Of a DNA stretch of 64,000 nucleotides, positions 46,814 to 56,739 are shown in pieces (within the stretch, counting starts at the first letter, position 1; the number at the start of each line of letters is the position of its first letter). The notes under the pieces are model-generated. The model did not search any database. It was not told the DNA's origin and saw nothing but the letters and a program-made list of their open reading frames with translations. The DNA is taken from NCBI GenBank assembly GCA_958295745.1, contig OY282370.1, positions 310,001 to 374,000 on the forward strand, read 5' to 3'. The stretch is from an uncultured Acidimicrobiia bacterium (GTDB lineage Bacteria; Actinomycetota; Acidimicrobiia; Spongiisociales; Spongiisociaceae). The position numbers and the translations under genes are program-made.

Positions 46814-48556
46814 CTAACCTCGGCGGACGTCTTCTACCCAGGCCAGGAAGCGGTCCGGCGGCCAGGTGTTGGCTACTTTGTCCTTGTCCACCCATCCCCG
46901 CCGGGCTTGGCGGATCCCCCACTTGGACTGGGCCAGCTCGCCGGTGCGGTGGGCGTCGGTGGAGATGACGAACCGCACGTCATCCCGGCGCCTGGCCTGC
47001 CACAACACCTCGACCGGGGCGTCGAGGCGGTCGAGGTGGGAGTTGATCTCGATGGCGGTGCCGGTCAGCCCGGCGGCGGTCAACACCGCCTCCACATCCA
47101 CCTCGATGCCCGGGCGGCGCCCGATCCGCCTCCCTATCAGATGGCCGACGGCGTTGACCGCCGGATGCCGGACGGCCTCGACGAGGCGCACGGTCTGCTC
47201 GGCAACCGTCAGGTCGAAGTGGCTGTGGACCGAGGCCACGCACCAGTCGTAGCCCATCAGGAAATCCCGGTCGTAGTCGAGGGAACCGTCCGGACCGATG
47301 TTCAGCTCCACGCCGTGCAGCACCCGCATCCCCGGGTAGTTCTCCTGGAGGGCGGCGATGCGGCGGCGCTGGGCCAGCATCTCACCCCGGCTCGCCCCGT
47401 TGATGACCAGGTTCTCGGCGTGGTCGGTGATGGCTATGTACTCCAGGCCCATCCCGGCCGCCGCATCCAGCATCGCCTCGAGGGAATGGTCTCCGTCCCC
47501 GGACAGGTCGGTGTGGACGTGCAGGTCGCCCCGCAGGTCCCCGTCCGAGACCAGATCGGGCAGCCCTCCCCCCTGCGCCGCCTCGATCTCGCCCCGATCC
47601 TCCCTGATGGTGGGAGGTATCCAGGGAAGCCCCAGCGCCGCATATATCTCCTCCTCGGCCTCCGCCGCGACCACCTCCCCGGTATTGGCGTCGGCTAGGG
47701 CGTACTCGTTGAGCACCCACCCCCGCCGGATGGCCAGGCGGCGCAGCCGTATGTTGTGGGCCTGCGAACCGGTGAAGTACAGAATGGCCGCCCCCCACTG
47801 GGGCATGGACACCATCCGCACGTCCACCTGGAGGCCCGACTGGCTCACAACGGAGGTCTTGGTCTCTCCCGACACGATGACCCGGCGGATCCAGCCCAGG
47901 CTCACCAGCCGCTCGGTCACCGCCGCGGAATCGTCGGTCCCCACCAGGATGTCGAGGTCGGCCACCGTGTCCCTGAACCGCCGCAGGCTCCCGCAGTAGG
48001 CGGCCGCCTCCACCCCCGGTATCGCCCGCACCTCGGCCAACAGCCACTCCGCCTCCCGCATGGCGACCAGGATCGGGGTGCGGCGTTCCTTGCCGGAAAG
48101 GCCGAGCCGCCGCACCGCCCGCCGCAGGTTGGCCTCGGTGCGCTCCCCGAATCCGGGCAGCTCCCGCACCGCCTCGGCTTCGAGGGCCACCGCCAGATCC
48201 GCCGTCGAACCCACCCCCAGCGCATCCCGCAGCAGGACCGCCCGCTTCGGCCCCAGGCCCGGGACGTCCACCAGCGCCCGGAACTCCGGCGGATAGTCCT
48301 CCCGCAGCTGCTCCAGCTTCGCGATCCGCCCGGAATCCGCATACTCCCGCACCTTGGCGGCAGTGGCCTTGCCGATGCCGGGCAGCTTCCTCAGCTCCGT
48401 TTCCGAGAGGGCGGCCGCGCCGGTCGGCAACCCTTCGAGGGTCTTGGCGGCGGCTTCGTAGGCCCGGGCGCGGAAGGACTGGGCGCTGCCGTCGGCGATC
48501 CTGGTCAGCGCCGCCAGCTCCCCGAACAGAGCGGCGAGTTCCAGATTGGTCACCAT
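46814..48556 (-). CDS. polX: Family X DNA polymerase with PHP domain
   Basis: 580 residues from the ATG at 48556, the usual length of bacterial PolX, with GGGAG 8 nt upstream; upstream in-frame codons are not needed. Helix-hairpin-helix segments LPGIGKATAAKVREY and VPGLGPKRAVLLRD come first. The polymerase catalytic aspartates are in DLDILVG near 202 and in VDVRMV. The C-terminal PHP domain has DLHVHTDLSGDG, ITDHAEN, HGVELNIGPDG, ASVHSHFD and STDAHRTGELA. PolX fills short gaps in repair, and the PHP domain can give 3'-5' exonuclease or AP-site activity. Confidence 0.93.
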   Translation of the reverse strand: MVTNLELAALFGELAALTRIADGSAQSFRARAYEAAAKTLEGLPTGAAALSETELRKLPGIGKATAAKVREYADSGRIAKLEQLREDYPPEFRALVDVPGLGPKRAVLLRDALGVGSTADLAVALEAEAVRELPGFGERTEANLRRAVRRLGLSGKERRTPILVAMREAEWLLAEVRAIPGVEAAAYCGSLRRFRDTVADLDILVGTDDSAAVTERLVSLGWIRRVIVSGETKTSVVSQSGLQVDVRMVSMPQWGAAILYFTGSQAHNIRLRRLAIRRGWVLNEYALADANTGEVVAAEAEEEIYAALGLPWIPPTIREDRGEIEAAQGGGLPDLVSDGDLRGDLHVHTDLSGDGDHSLEAMLDAAAGMGLEYIAITDHAENLVINGASRGEMLAQRRRIAALQENYPGMRVLHGVELNIGPDGSLDYDRDFLMGYDWCVASVHSHFDLTVAEQTVRLVEAVRHPAVNAVGHLIGRRIGRRPGIEVDVEAVLTAAGLTGTAIEINSHLDRLDAPVEVLWQARRRDDVRFVISTDAHRTGELAQSKWGIRQARRGWVDKDKVANTWPPDRFLAWVEDVRRG

Positions 48557-48751
48557 GAGATTCTCCCGCCGCACCTCGTCCGAGATCGATACGAAAGCGT
48601 ATCGCGCCGCCGGCGTCGTTCCCGGCAAAGTCGTTCCCGCATCGTGAGAGTACCGGGGGCGGGATGTGTACCGATGCCGGCCTCGCGGTAACCTGCCGGT
48701 CAGTCCAACACGAGGAGGGCCGCCATACCTCTGGCCAGCGCCGGTTACTCG

Positions 48752-50110
48752 GTGACCTTGCGCATATACGTACAGGCCGACGACCCGGGGGCGATCGGCC
48801 GCATCACCACCGCCGTCGGCGGAGTGGGGGGGGCGGTGACGGCCTTCGACTTCGTGGAGCCCGAGTCCTCACGCCTGGTCATCGACATCACGGCCAACGC
48901 CCGGGACGTCGATCACGTCGCCGAGATCACCCGGGCGGTGGACGCGGAGGAGGGGGTCTCCGTCCATCGGGTGTCCGACCGCACCTTCCTCCTGCATCTG
49001 GGCGGCAAGCTGGAGGTGCGGAGCAAGGTGCAGCTCCGCAACCGCGACCAGCTGTCGATGGCCTACACGCCGGGGGTGGCCAGGGTGAGCATGGCCCTCA
49101 CCGAACGCCCGGGAGACGCCCGCAACCTGACGGTCAAGGGCAACTCGGTGGCGATCGTCACCGACGGGAGCGCGGTGCTCGGGCTGGGGAACATCGGTCC
49201 GGTGGCGGCCCTGCCTGTGATGGAGGGGAAGGCGGTCCTGTTCAAGCGGTTCGCCAACGTCAACGCCTGGCCGATCTGCCTCGATTCGAACGATCCGGAT
49301 GAGATCGTGCGGGCGGTGGAGATGATGGCCCCCGGTTTCGGCGGGATCAACCTCGAAGACATAGCCGCCCCCCGCTGCTTCGAGATCGAAGCCCGGCTGC
49401 GCGCTTCCCTGGACATCCCGGTATTCCACGACGACCAGCACGGCACCGCCATCGTGGTGCTGGCCGCCCTCACCAACGCCTTGAAGGTGGTGGGCAAGCA
49501 GATGGAGGACGTCAAGGTGGCCATGAGCGGCGCCGGGGCGGGCGGAGTGGCGGTCGCCAAACTCCTCAAGACGGCCGGGGTGGCCGACATCGCCGCTCTG
49601 GACCGGGGAGGGATCATCGGCCCCGGACGGTCGTTCACCGTTGGGTCCAAGCTCTGGATGCTGGAGAACACCAACCGGGAAGGGCGGACGGGGGGCATCC
49701 TGGACGCTCTGGAAGGGGCCGACGTGTTCATCGGCCTGAGCACCTCCGATCTGTTCGAGGCGCGGGAGATCCAGCGTATGGCGCCTGACCCGATCGTGTT
49801 CGGCCTCGCCAATCCCGACCCCGAGGTCGACCCGCAGGCCGCTCGGGAATACGCGCCGGTCGTGGCCACCGGCCGGTCGGACTTCCCCAACCAGATCAAC
49901 AACGTGCTGGCCTTCCCGGGGGTGTTCCGAGGGGCGCTCGACGCCCGGGCCTCCTCGATCACCGAGGAGATGAAAGGGGCCGCCGCCCGGGCCATCGCCT
50001 CGGTGGTGAAGCCCGAACAACTGAACGCCGGCTACATAATCCCATCGGTATTCAACCCCGAAGTGGTGGACGAGGTGGCCTCGGCGGTGCGGACAGCCGC
50101 CGGCGGCTGA
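48752..50110 (+). CDS. NAD-dependent malic enzyme with N-terminal ACT domain
   Basis: At least 452 residues. The first 80 form an ACT-like ligand-binding domain ([18 protein letters not shown]). The malic domain has [14 protein letters not shown] and [25 protein letters not shown] with the catalytic Lys in [28 protein letters not shown], and the NAD-binding [14 protein letters not shown]. It decarboxylates malate to pyruvate. GTG 48752 is the first conventional start. A nine-codon extension to ATA 48725 ([12 protein letters not shown]) fits the family N-terminus better and has AGGAGG 6 nt before it. The gene is divergent from polX. Confidence 0.9.
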   Translation: MTLRIYVQADDPGAIGRITTAVGGVGGAVTAFDFVEPESSRLVIDITANARDVDHVAEITRAVDAEEGVSVHRVSDRTFLLHLGGKLEVRSKVQLRNRDQLSMAYTPGVARVSMALTERPGDARNLTVKGNSVAIVTDGSAVLGLGNIGPVAALPVMEGKAVLFKRFANVNAWPICLDSNDPDEIVRAVEMMAPGFGGINLEDIAAPRCFEIEARLRASLDIPVFHDDQHGTAIVVLAALTNALKVVGKQMEDVKVAMSGAGAGGVAVAKLLKTAGVADIAALDRGGIIGPGRSFTVGSKLWMLENTNREGRTGGILDALEGADVFIGLSTSDLFEAREIQRMAPDPIVFGLANPDPEVDPQAAREYAPVVATGRSDFPNQINNVLAFPGVFRGALDARASSITEEMKGAAARAIASVVKPEQLNAGYIIPSVFNPEVVDEVASAVRTAAGG

Positions 50111-50194
50111 GAACACCCCTATAAAACCTGGGGGAAAAGGCCTCTACCAACTCGAATCCGTATATTGTGTATGAGGAATAGGAAGGGAAGGCCG

Positions 50195-50485
50195 ATGGGA
50201 CTCACGATAAGCTGGGAACGCCCATCCAAGACCAAAGAAGAAAAGACTGCAGGTTCTCTCGCAACGACCGGTCGAGCTCTTATCCTACTCTCGTTCTTGG
50301 TGTTCAGCGACGGCGAGAACCTCGTCTTCTTCGCCTGGTTGGCAGTGGCAATGCTATTGATCCACCCGCTCTACGTTGTGATCTACTGGCATGGCATCAG
50401 GGTCAGAAGACCGGAAATGGTCATCCTCGCCGTGATCGCTCTGGCGTTGGCCGCACTGTATGTAAGGGCCATCTTCTTGTTTTGA
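50195..50485 (+). CDS. Small membrane protein, unknown
   Basis: 96 residues from the ATG at 50195, preceded by GGAAGGGAAGG. A charged start (TISWERPSKTKEEKTAG) is followed by three hydrophobic helices and a short loop containing HGIRVRRPE. The base composition is less GC-rich than its neighbours. No family is recognised. It is convergent with the histidine kinase gene. Confidence 0.6.
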   Translation: MGLTISWERPSKTKEEKTAGSLATTGRALILLSFLVFSDGENLVFFAWLAVAMLLIHPLYVVIYWHGIRVRRPEMVILAVIALALAALYVRAIFLF

Positions 50486-50528
50486 CCGGCCCGAACCAGT
50501 CCTCGGAAAGCCTATCCGAAGGGCGCCT

Positions 50529-51785
50529 CTAACACCTCTGATCGGGGGGAAGAGTCGGCACGCATATCCGAAAGGTGGAACCCTCCCCCAGTCGGCTTTC
50601 CACCTCTACCCGGCCCCGGTGCAGGTCGGCCACGTGCTTGACGATCGCCAAGCCCAACCCGGTGCCGCCGGTGGTCCGGGAACGGGCCTCGTCCACCCGG
50701 TAGAAACGTTCGAATATGCGGGGTAGATCGGCGGCGGGGATGCCGGAACCGTTGTCGGCGACCACCACCCTGGCCTCGCCGTTCTCCGCGCCCACCGAGA
50801 CCTTCACCCATCCGTCCTCGGGGGTGTGGCGGACGGCGTTCTCCAGCAGGTTCCGAAAGGCGAGGGCCATATCGGACGGGTTGCCGACCACAGGGGTGGG
50901 GGCGGCCCCGAACTCCACGACCGGGCGCGAGAAGCCGAAGCGCCGCACCTCTTCCCCGAGTACGTCGGCCAGGTCGAACGGCGCCGCCGCCAAGCCGCCG
51001 GATTCGAGGCGCGACAGATCCAGCAGGTCGTTCACGATCCTCGACATGCGGACCGCGTTGTCGAGAATGCGCCCCGAGAAGTCCAGCACCACCTCGGGAT
51101 CGTCTTCCAAGGCCACCAGCACCGTCTCGGCCGCGGCCTGGATCGCCGCTACCGGGGTCTTGAGCTCGTGAGAGGCCGCGGCCACGAACTCCTCCCGCAT
51201 CCGGTCGGTCCGCCGACGCTCGGTTATGTCGACCAGGTGGATCATGATCAGGCCGTCGCCTCCCGGCGGGCGGGCCGAGACCCCGATGGTGCGGCGCGGA
51301 AAACCCTGGACGAACTGCCCGGAGGAAGACCGGCCTCGGCGCGCCTCGGCTATGACCGAGCGGACCGCGGTCGGCATCGGTGTTCCGGGCTCGGTCACCC
51401 GCTCACCCAGAAAATCGGCCGCCGCCGGATTGGCGTACACCGGCCGCCCGCCCTCCATCGCCATCACCCCCACCGGCAGCGAGGACAGAAGGGCGGTGTG
51501 CAGCTCCTCACGGTCGGCCGACCGGGCGGCCTCGGCCCTCAGCTCCTGGAAGCGGCGGCTGCGTTCCGCTTCTATCCGGCGGCGGAGGCGCCCCGCCCAC
51601 AACAAAGCCCCCAGACCCGCCGAGGCCGCCGCGCCGCCCACCAGCGACCAAGGCAACGGGGCCCAGAGCGCCGCCCCGCCGGCCGCGGCCACAGCAGGCA
51701 GATACACCCACCGCAGAACCGCCAAAAGCAAGGGGGGCGCGGGCCGTCCATCGGCCGGTTCGCCGGATCTCGGCCGGCTCACCAT
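50529..51785 (-). CDS. Sensor histidine kinase, PhoR/SenX3-like
   Basis: 418 residues from the ATG at 51785. Two N-terminal helices (about 22-68) are followed by a PAS-like domain (LLSSLPVGVMAMEGGRPVYAN). The HisKA box is FVAAASHELKTPVAAIQ (phospho-His near 190). The HATPase domain has NLLENAVRHTP, DNGSGIP and GGTGLGLAIVKHVADLH. It lies downstream of the response regulator and pst genes, so it is probably the phosphate-limitation sensor working with PhoU and Pst. A 166-bp tandem duplication covers its start, so the chosen ATG is the second of two near-identical starts. Confidence 0.88.
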   Translation of the reverse strand: MVSRPRSGEPADGRPAPPLLLAVLRWVYLPAVAAAGGAALWAPLPWSLVGGAAASAGLGALLWAGRLRRRIEAERSRRFQELRAEAARSADREELHTALLSSLPVGVMAMEGGRPVYANPAAADFLGERVTEPGTPMPTAVRSVIAEARRGRSSSGQFVQGFPRRTIGVSARPPGGDGLIMIHLVDITERRRTDRMREEFVAAASHELKTPVAAIQAAAETVLVALEDDPEVVLDFSGRILDNAVRMSRIVNDLLDLSRLESGGLAAAPFDLADVLGEEVRRFGFSRPVVEFGAAPTPVVGNPSDMALAFRNLLENAVRHTPEDGWVKVSVGAENGEARVVVADNGSGIPAADLPRIFERFYRVDEARSRTTGGTGLGLAIVKHVADLHRGRVEVESRLGEGSTFRICVPTLPPDQRC

Positions 51786-51988
51786 TTCAGGGCGCCGCCG
51801 TGAAGTGAACAGCCCGGCGGCGCGGGGCCCAGAGCGCCGCCCTGCCGGCCGCGGCCACAGCAGGCAGGTACACCCACCGCAGAACCGCCGAAAGCGAAGG
51901 GGGCGCGGGCCGTCCATCGGCCGGTTCGCCGGATCTCGGCCGGCTCACCATTTCAGGGCGCCGCCGTGAAGTGAACAGCCCGGCGGCG
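51657..51988 (-). repeat. 166-bp tandem direct duplication over the kinase start
   Basis: Copies 51657-51822 and 51823-51988 differ at only a few positions. The period is 166 bp, which is not a multiple of three. The downstream copy (in gene order) supplies the true kinase start at 51785. The upstream copy begins an identical N-terminus that runs out of frame and stops at 51787. The remaining bases to the response regulator stop (51989-52070) show only short repeats of the type TATCnGGnGcATcC. Confidence 0.93.
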
Positions 51989-52070
51989 GTTCCGTACACC
52001 GCCTGTTATCTGGTGCATCCCCTATATCCGAGGCATCCTTTATCCGGTGCATCCTTATCTGGGGGGCGCC

Positions 52071-52769
52071 CTATCTCGGGTCGTCGGCGAACTTGTAGCC
52101 GAGACCCCGGACGGTGATTATCCACTTCGGAGACCTAGGGTCCTTCTCGATCTTCTCCCGCAGGCGCCGGATGTGGACATCGAGCGTCTTCGGATCCCCG
52201 AAGAACGGCATCCCCCACACTTCCTCCAGCAGGGTCCGGCGGGCGGCCAACCTGCCCCGGCGCATCAGCAGCGACTCCAGCAGCTCGAACTCCTTGGGCC
52301 GGAAATCGACCAGCCGGCCGCCCACCCGGACTTCGTGGCGGTCGGCGTCGAGCGCCACCGGCCCGCCCTCCAACACCAGAGAATCCGGCCGGCGGGGCGC
52401 CCGGGCGGCCCGCCGCAGGGCGGCTCTGACCCGCGACACCAGCTCACGCATCGAGAAGGGCTTGGTCACGTAATCGTCGGCGCCCAGCTCCAAGCCGGCC
52501 ACCACATCGGCCTCCGTGTCCTTGGCGGTGACCACCACCACCGGCACCTCCGAGGAAGCCCTGATGTGTTTCAGGACATCCAGACCCCCCAGACCCGGCA
52601 GCATCAGGTCGAGCACCACCAGATCAGCCCCTTCCCGGCGGTGCTCGTCCACCGCCTTCCGGCCGTCCCCCACCACGGTCACCTCGTAGCCCTCCCTGGC
52701 CAGGTTGTAGCGGAGCGACTCGGCGAGGGTCTCCTCGTCCTCCACCACCAGGATCGAGGCCAAGGTCAT
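52071..52769 (-). CDS. OmpR-family response regulator, PhoP/PhoB/RegX3-like
   Basis: 232 residues from ATG at 52769, in the ATGA overlap with phoU. The receiver domain has VVEDEE at 8-13 and the phospho-acceptor Asp in DLVVLDLMLPG near 52, and KPFSMRELVSRVRA near 102. The winged-helix DNA-binding domain has the usual FRPKEFELLESLL and TLDVHIRRLREKIEKDP. It probably activates the pst operon through a Pho box such as that at 57923-57940, with the kinase encoded downstream as partner. Confidence 0.92.
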   Translation of the reverse strand: MTLASILVVEDEETLAESLRYNLAREGYEVTVVGDGRKAVDEHRREGADLVVLDLMLPGLGGLDVLKHIRASSEVPVVVVTAKDTEADVVAGLELGADDYVTKPFSMRELVSRVRAALRRAARAPRRPDSLVLEGGPVALDADRHEVRVGGRLVDFRPKEFELLESLLMRRGRLAARRTLLEEVWGMPFFGDPKTLDVHIRRLREKIEKDPRSPKWIITVRGLGYKFADDPR

Positions 52770-53455
52770 CTCTGCCTCGGCGCCATCGTCCAACCCTCCG
52801 GGAACTCGTGGAACTCCCCGGTCAGCAGGAAGGCCACTTGCTCGCCGATATCGACCGCCCGGTCGCCCACCCTTTCCAGCGCCCGGGCCACCAAGATCAT
52901 CTGCACCGCCCATTCGAGCAGATCGGGGTCGGGGCCGCAGGCCGCCACCTCCTTCCACATGTTGCGATTGAGCCAATCGGCCGGGTCGTCCATGTCGGGC
53001 AGCCGCAGGGCCAGGTTGAGATCCCGCTTGACCAGCGACTCCATGGCGGTCTGGAGCATCGGCACCACGATGTCCCGCATCTCCCGGATATGCAGGAGGA
53101 TGGTCGAGTTCTGCGGGAGGCCGACGGTGGTCTCCACGGTGTAGGCGATGTTGGAGGCCTGGTCGCCCATGCGCTCCAGACTGTGCCCGGCCTGGAGGAT
53201 GAGCGACATGAGGCGAAGGTCGGACGCCACCGGGGTCTGGCGGGCCATGATCTCGTGCCAGCGCTGCTCCACCTCGATGTATATCTGGTCGATCTTCCGG
53301 TCGTCGATCCGCACCTGGCCGGCCGCCTCGGCGTCTCCTCGAAGCAGGGCGTCCACCGCGTCCAGTATCTGGCGTTCGGCCATCTCGGCCATGTCGAGCA
53401 ACAACACCTCCATCTGGTTGAGCTCGGCGTGGAACTGGCTGCGGAACTCGGTCAT
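52766..53455 (-). CDS. phoU: Phosphate transport regulator PhoU
   Basis: 229 residues, two repeats of a three-helix PhoU unit. The metal-binding-like motifs are [13 protein letters not shown] near 95 and [14 protein letters not shown] near 198. PhoU conveys the state of the Pst transporter to the sensor kinase and restrains Pho signalling. It overlaps pstB upstream and the regulator downstream, each by ATGA. Confidence 0.94.
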   Translation of the reverse strand: MTEFRSQFHAELNQMEVLLLDMAEMAERQILDAVDALLRGDAEAAGQVRIDDRKIDQIYIEVEQRWHEIMARQTPVASDLRLMSLILQAGHSLERMGDQASNIAYTVETTVGLPQNSTILLHIREMRDIVVPMLQTAMESLVKRDLNLALRLPDMDDPADWLNRNMWKEVAACGPDPDLLEWAVQMILVARALERVGDRAVDIGEQVAFLLTGEFHEFPEGWTMAPRQR

Positions 53456-54294
53456 CCGAACCGCCCGGTTATGTAGTCCTCGGTCTCGATCTTGGCGGGC
53501 CTGGTGAACAACATGGAGGTGGCGCCCGCCTCCACCAAGTATCCGGCCCGGTCCTGATCCATGTTGAGGAACACCGTGTAGTCGGAAGCCCGGGCGGCCT
53601 GCTGCATGTTGTGGGTGACGATGATGATCGTGTAGTTGACCTTCAGATCCTGGATCAGCTCCTCGATCCGCAGCGTGGCCACCGGATCGAGCGCCGAGGT
53701 CGGCTCGTCCATGAGGATGATCTCCGGCTTGACGGCGATGGCCCGAGCGATGCAAAGCCGCTGCTGCTGGCCGCCCGACAGGGAGTAACCGCTCTCGTCC
53801 AGCTTGTCCTTGACCTCGTCCCAGAGGGCGGCCTGGCGCAGGGACCGTTCGACCAGCCCCTCTAGGTCGTCTTTCATCCCGTTGATCCGGGCGCCCCAAG
53901 CCACGTTCTGGTAGATGCTCTTGGGAAACGGGTTGGGCTTCTGGAACACCATCCCCACCCGGCGCCGCAGCTCCACCGGATCGACCGAATCGGCGTAGAT
54001 GTTCTGCCCGTGGAACCTGACCTCCCCCTCCACCCGGGCCGTGGGCACCAGGTCGTTCATACGGTTGAGGGTTCTCAGCAGGGTGCTCTTGCCGCATCCC
54101 GAAGGGCCTATCAGGGCGGTGATCCGCCGGTCCCGGAAGGACAGCGTCACGTCTTTGACCGCCCGGAAATTGCCGTAGTAGGCGTCCATGCGCTCGGTCT
54201 CCATGGCGAAGGTCTCGCCGTAGCTCTCCTCCGCGTCTTGGGAAACAGTCTGCTCGATCATCACCCCGCCGGCCGTTCGGGCGTCGCTTATCAT
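53452..54294 (-). CDS. pstB: Phosphate ABC transporter ATPase
   Basis: 280 residues from the ATG at 54294, chosen over the adjacent GTG at 54297 because AGGAGG is then 6 nt away. Walker A is GPSGCGKST, the PstB block [19 protein letters not shown] is intact, the signature is LSGGQQQRL and Walker B is [13 protein letters not shown]. About 30 residues precede the family start, longer than usual. It powers phosphate uptake with PstA and PstC. Confidence 0.95.
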   Translation of the reverse strand: MISDARTAGGVMIEQTVSQDAEESYGETFAMETERMDAYYGNFRAVKDVTLSFRDRRITALIGPSGCGKSTLLRTLNRMNDLVPTARVEGEVRFHGQNIYADSVDPVELRRRVGMVFQKPNPFPKSIYQNVAWGARINGMKDDLEGLVERSLRQAALWDEVKDKLDESGYSLSGGQQQRLCIARAIAVKPEIILMDEPTSALDPVATLRIEELIQDLKVNYTIIIVTHNMQQAARASDYTVFLNMDQDRAGYLVEAGATSMLFTRPAKIETEDYITGRFG

Positions 54295-55661
54295 CACACG
54301 GCCCTCCTAGAATATCGATTTCTGAGTATCACCGCCGCCGCGTTGAGGGTCAACAGCAGAACCAGGAGGACGACGATCGCCGCCGCCGCGATATTGCGGA
54401 ACTCGTCCTGAGGGCGGCTGGTCCACTGAAAGATCTGGATGGGGAGCACCGTGAACTTCGAGAAGGGGCCGGTCGGGTCGGTCGTGATGAAGGTGGAAGC
54501 CCCCACCACCACCAGCGGCGCCGTCTCACCCAGGGCCCGGGCCACCGCCAGGATGGTGCCGGTGAGGATCCCGGGCAGGGCGTTGGGCAGCACGTGGGCC
54601 CGCACCGTCTGCCACTTGGTGGAACCCAGCGCCATGCCGGCCTGCCTCAAGGAACCCGGAACCGCCCGTATCGCCTCTTGGGCGTTGATGATGATGAGGG
54701 GCAGGATCAGGAGGCCGAGGGTGAAGCCGGCCGAGATGATGGTACGCCCGTTGGCGGTGGCCCCTCCCCCTCCCCCCAGAAAAGAACCGCTGGTGATCAC
54801 CTCCAGCGTCCGGACGAAGATGGCCAGACCCAGCATGCCGTAGATGATCGAAGGGACGCCGGCCAGGTTGTTGATGTTGGTCTGGATAATCGAGTTGAGG
54901 CGGTTCTCCCTGGCGTATTCCTCCAGATAGATGGCCGCCCCCACCCCGACCGGGAAGGAGAACACCAGGGTTATGAGAACCACCCACATGGATCCGAACA
55001 GGGCGGTGCGTATGCCTGCCACGGCAGGCTCCGGAGATTGCGGGTTGCGGATGAAATCCCACGATATCCAGGATCGGAATATCAATTCGGCGCCCGGATG
55101 TTCGAGGGCCGCGTCCGCTTCTATCTCGCCCCGGTTGAACACCGAATCGAAGAACGACCAAGTGCCGACGATGGTGGGGTCTACAACCCGCTCCACCACC
55201 AGCCCGTAGACGTCTTCCCGGCTCCGGGCCGACAAACTGCAGGCGGGCGGCGGTTCGCCCGACATGCACAGATCGTTGAGCACGTAGGGGTCTTCGAAAA
55301 CCAGCCGGTCGTCGAAGAAGCGCCGCTCCCGCTCGAAGCGGCGCCCCAGGTTGGTGGATATCTCCGCCTCCAGGAGGGTCACGAGGTCCTCCTTGCCCAG
55401 CGATTCCAGCTCGGTTCCTTCAGGGTGGCCCAAACTCGCCGCCAGCTCGGACGGCGGCTTGGCGTTCTCCACCGCTGCCAAGCCGAAAGACCCGTTGATG
55501 ACGGTGATTATCAAGGTGACCAGGGCCGCCACCGCCGTCATGAGGGCCAGCAGCAGGGCGAACTTGACGACGGCGCCGCGTCTGCGCCGGCGCCTCATGT
55601 AAGGGGACGTGGTGAACAGGTCGGGGGCCTCCCCCGAGACGTCCGGCGGGAGGGGCGTCAT
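54294..55661 (-). CDS. pstA: Phosphate ABC transporter permease with large periplasmic insertion
   Basis: 455 residues from ATG at 55661, against about 280-300 for typical PstA. After the first helix (about 32-56) there is an inserted domain of about 160 residues before the conserved permease core begins at [20 protein letters not shown]. The core has the [24 protein letters not shown] loop and [11 protein letters not shown]. The insertion carries ETEISTN-like acidic helices and a Cys pair ([14 protein letters not shown]). It overlaps pstC and pstB by ATGA/TGA. Confidence 0.9.
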   Translation of the reverse strand: MTPLPPDVSGEAPDLFTTSPYMRRRRRRGAVVKFALLLALMTAVAALVTLIITVINGSFGLAAVENAKPPSELAASLGHPEGTELESLGKEDLVTLLEAEISTNLGRRFERERRFFDDRLVFEDPYVLNDLCMSGEPPPACSLSARSREDVYGLVVERVVDPTIVGTWSFFDSVFNRGEIEADAALEHPGAELIFRSWISWDFIRNPQSPEPAVAGIRTALFGSMWVVLITLVFSFPVGVGAAIYLEEYARENRLNSIIQTNINNLAGVPSIIYGMLGLAIFVRTLEVITSGSFLGGGGGATANGRTIISAGFTLGLLILPLIIINAQEAIRAVPGSLRQAGMALGSTKWQTVRAHVLPNALPGILTGTILAVARALGETAPLVVVGASTFITTDPTGPFSKFTVLPIQIFQWTSRPQDEFRNIAAAAIVVLLVLLLTLNAAAVILRNRYSRRAV

Positions 55662-56554
55662 TCGTACACCTCCCGGAACCGGGCCACGAACCGGCGGCTG
55701 ACGACATTCAGACCCAGGGTGATCACGAACAGGGCCAGACCTATGGCGAAGATCGAGTTGTAGTCGATCGAGTCGTAGCTCAGGTCGCCGCCGCTGATCC
55801 GGACGATATGTCCGGTCATGGTCTCCCCGGCCACGAAGGGGTTGAGGATGTAACCGAAGAGGCTGTCCTCCCCGAACGTGAAGTTCTTCGGCCCGGCCCC
55901 GGCCGCGATGGCCACCACCATGGTCTCCCCTATCGCCCGGGAGATCGACACCACGAAGGCGGCCGTGATGCCCGAAAGGGCGGCGGGCAGCACCACCCGC
56001 AGGGAGGTGTCCAACTTGGTGGCGCCCACCCCGTAGGAAGCTTCCCGCAGCGACATCGGAACGGCGTGCAGGGCGTCCTCGGACATCGAGCTGACCAGCG
56101 GGATGATCAGGATGCCCACCACGATCCCCGCCGAAGCGGTGTTGAATATCTCCACCGCGCCCACCCCGAGGATCGACCGGAGCAACGGGGTCATGAAGGT
56201 GAGGGCGAAGTAGCCGTACACCACGGTGGGGATTCCGGCCAGCACCTCCAGGATCGGCTTGATCACCCCCCGCACACGGGGGGAGGCGTACTCGCTCAGG
56301 TAGACGGCGGTGGCCAACCCGACGGGCAGAGCCACGATCATGGCGATGATCGAGGTAGTCAGGGTCGCCAGCACCAAGGGCCATATACCGAAGTCGAGGA
56401 TGGCGGGCTGCCAAATGGTCGAGGTCAGGAACTCGCCGATGGTGGCCTCCGCCGACCGGAAGAAGAGCAGGGCTTCCTTGCCGAGCTCGAAGACGATGCC
56501 CACCGTCGTGAGGATGGACAGGGCGGCGGCCGCGAACAGCAACAACCGGATCAC
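55658..56554 (-). CDS. pstC: Phosphate ABC transporter permease
   Basis: 298 residues from GTG at 56554. Six helices are present, with the EDALHAVPMSLREASYGVGATKLDT coupling loop (about 160-184; key EAS.G..GAT) and SRAIGETMVVAIAAG. The start is uncertain: the frame stays open 28 codons further up, reading DEQIATRVTGEAAPAAVSL and an Arg cluster as in many PstC N-termini, but contains no usable start codon. An ATG at 56637 after GGGAG is one base out of phase. It pairs with PstA. Confidence 0.9.
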   Translation of the reverse strand: MIRLLLFAAAALSILTTVGIVFELGKEALLFFRSAEATIGEFLTSTIWQPAILDFGIWPLVLATLTTSIIAMIVALPVGLATAVYLSEYASPRVRGVIKPILEVLAGIPTVVYGYFALTFMTPLLRSILGVGAVEIFNTASAGIVVGILIIPLVSSMSEDALHAVPMSLREASYGVGATKLDTSLRVVLPAALSGITAAFVVSISRAIGETMVVAIAAGAGPKNFTFGEDSLFGYILNPFVAGETMTGHIVRISGGDLSYDSIDYNSIFAIGLALFVITLGLNVVSRRFVARFREVYE

Positions 56555-56676
56555 GGCCTCGCCGGGCCGCCGCCTCCTGCGGAGCGATACGGCCGCCGGC
56601 GCCGCTTCGCCTGTTACGCGTGTCGCGATCTGCTCATCTCCCTAAAATCGAAGCCTAGGAGGGCATGGGTTCCGAG

Positions 56677-56694
56677 GCAGGCCGGCCCGCCTGC
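56677..56694 (-). terminator. Hairpin between pstS and pstC
   Basis: GCAGGC and GCCTGC arms (56677-56682 and 56689-56694) around a 6-nt loop, without a T-run. In many pst operons such a structure after pstS raises the amount of binding protein over the permeases by partial termination or mRNA protection. Confidence 0.4.
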
Positions 56695-56739
56695 GCCGAC
56701 CCGCCCCGCCCAAAAGCCGCACCGAAACCAGGGGCCCGG

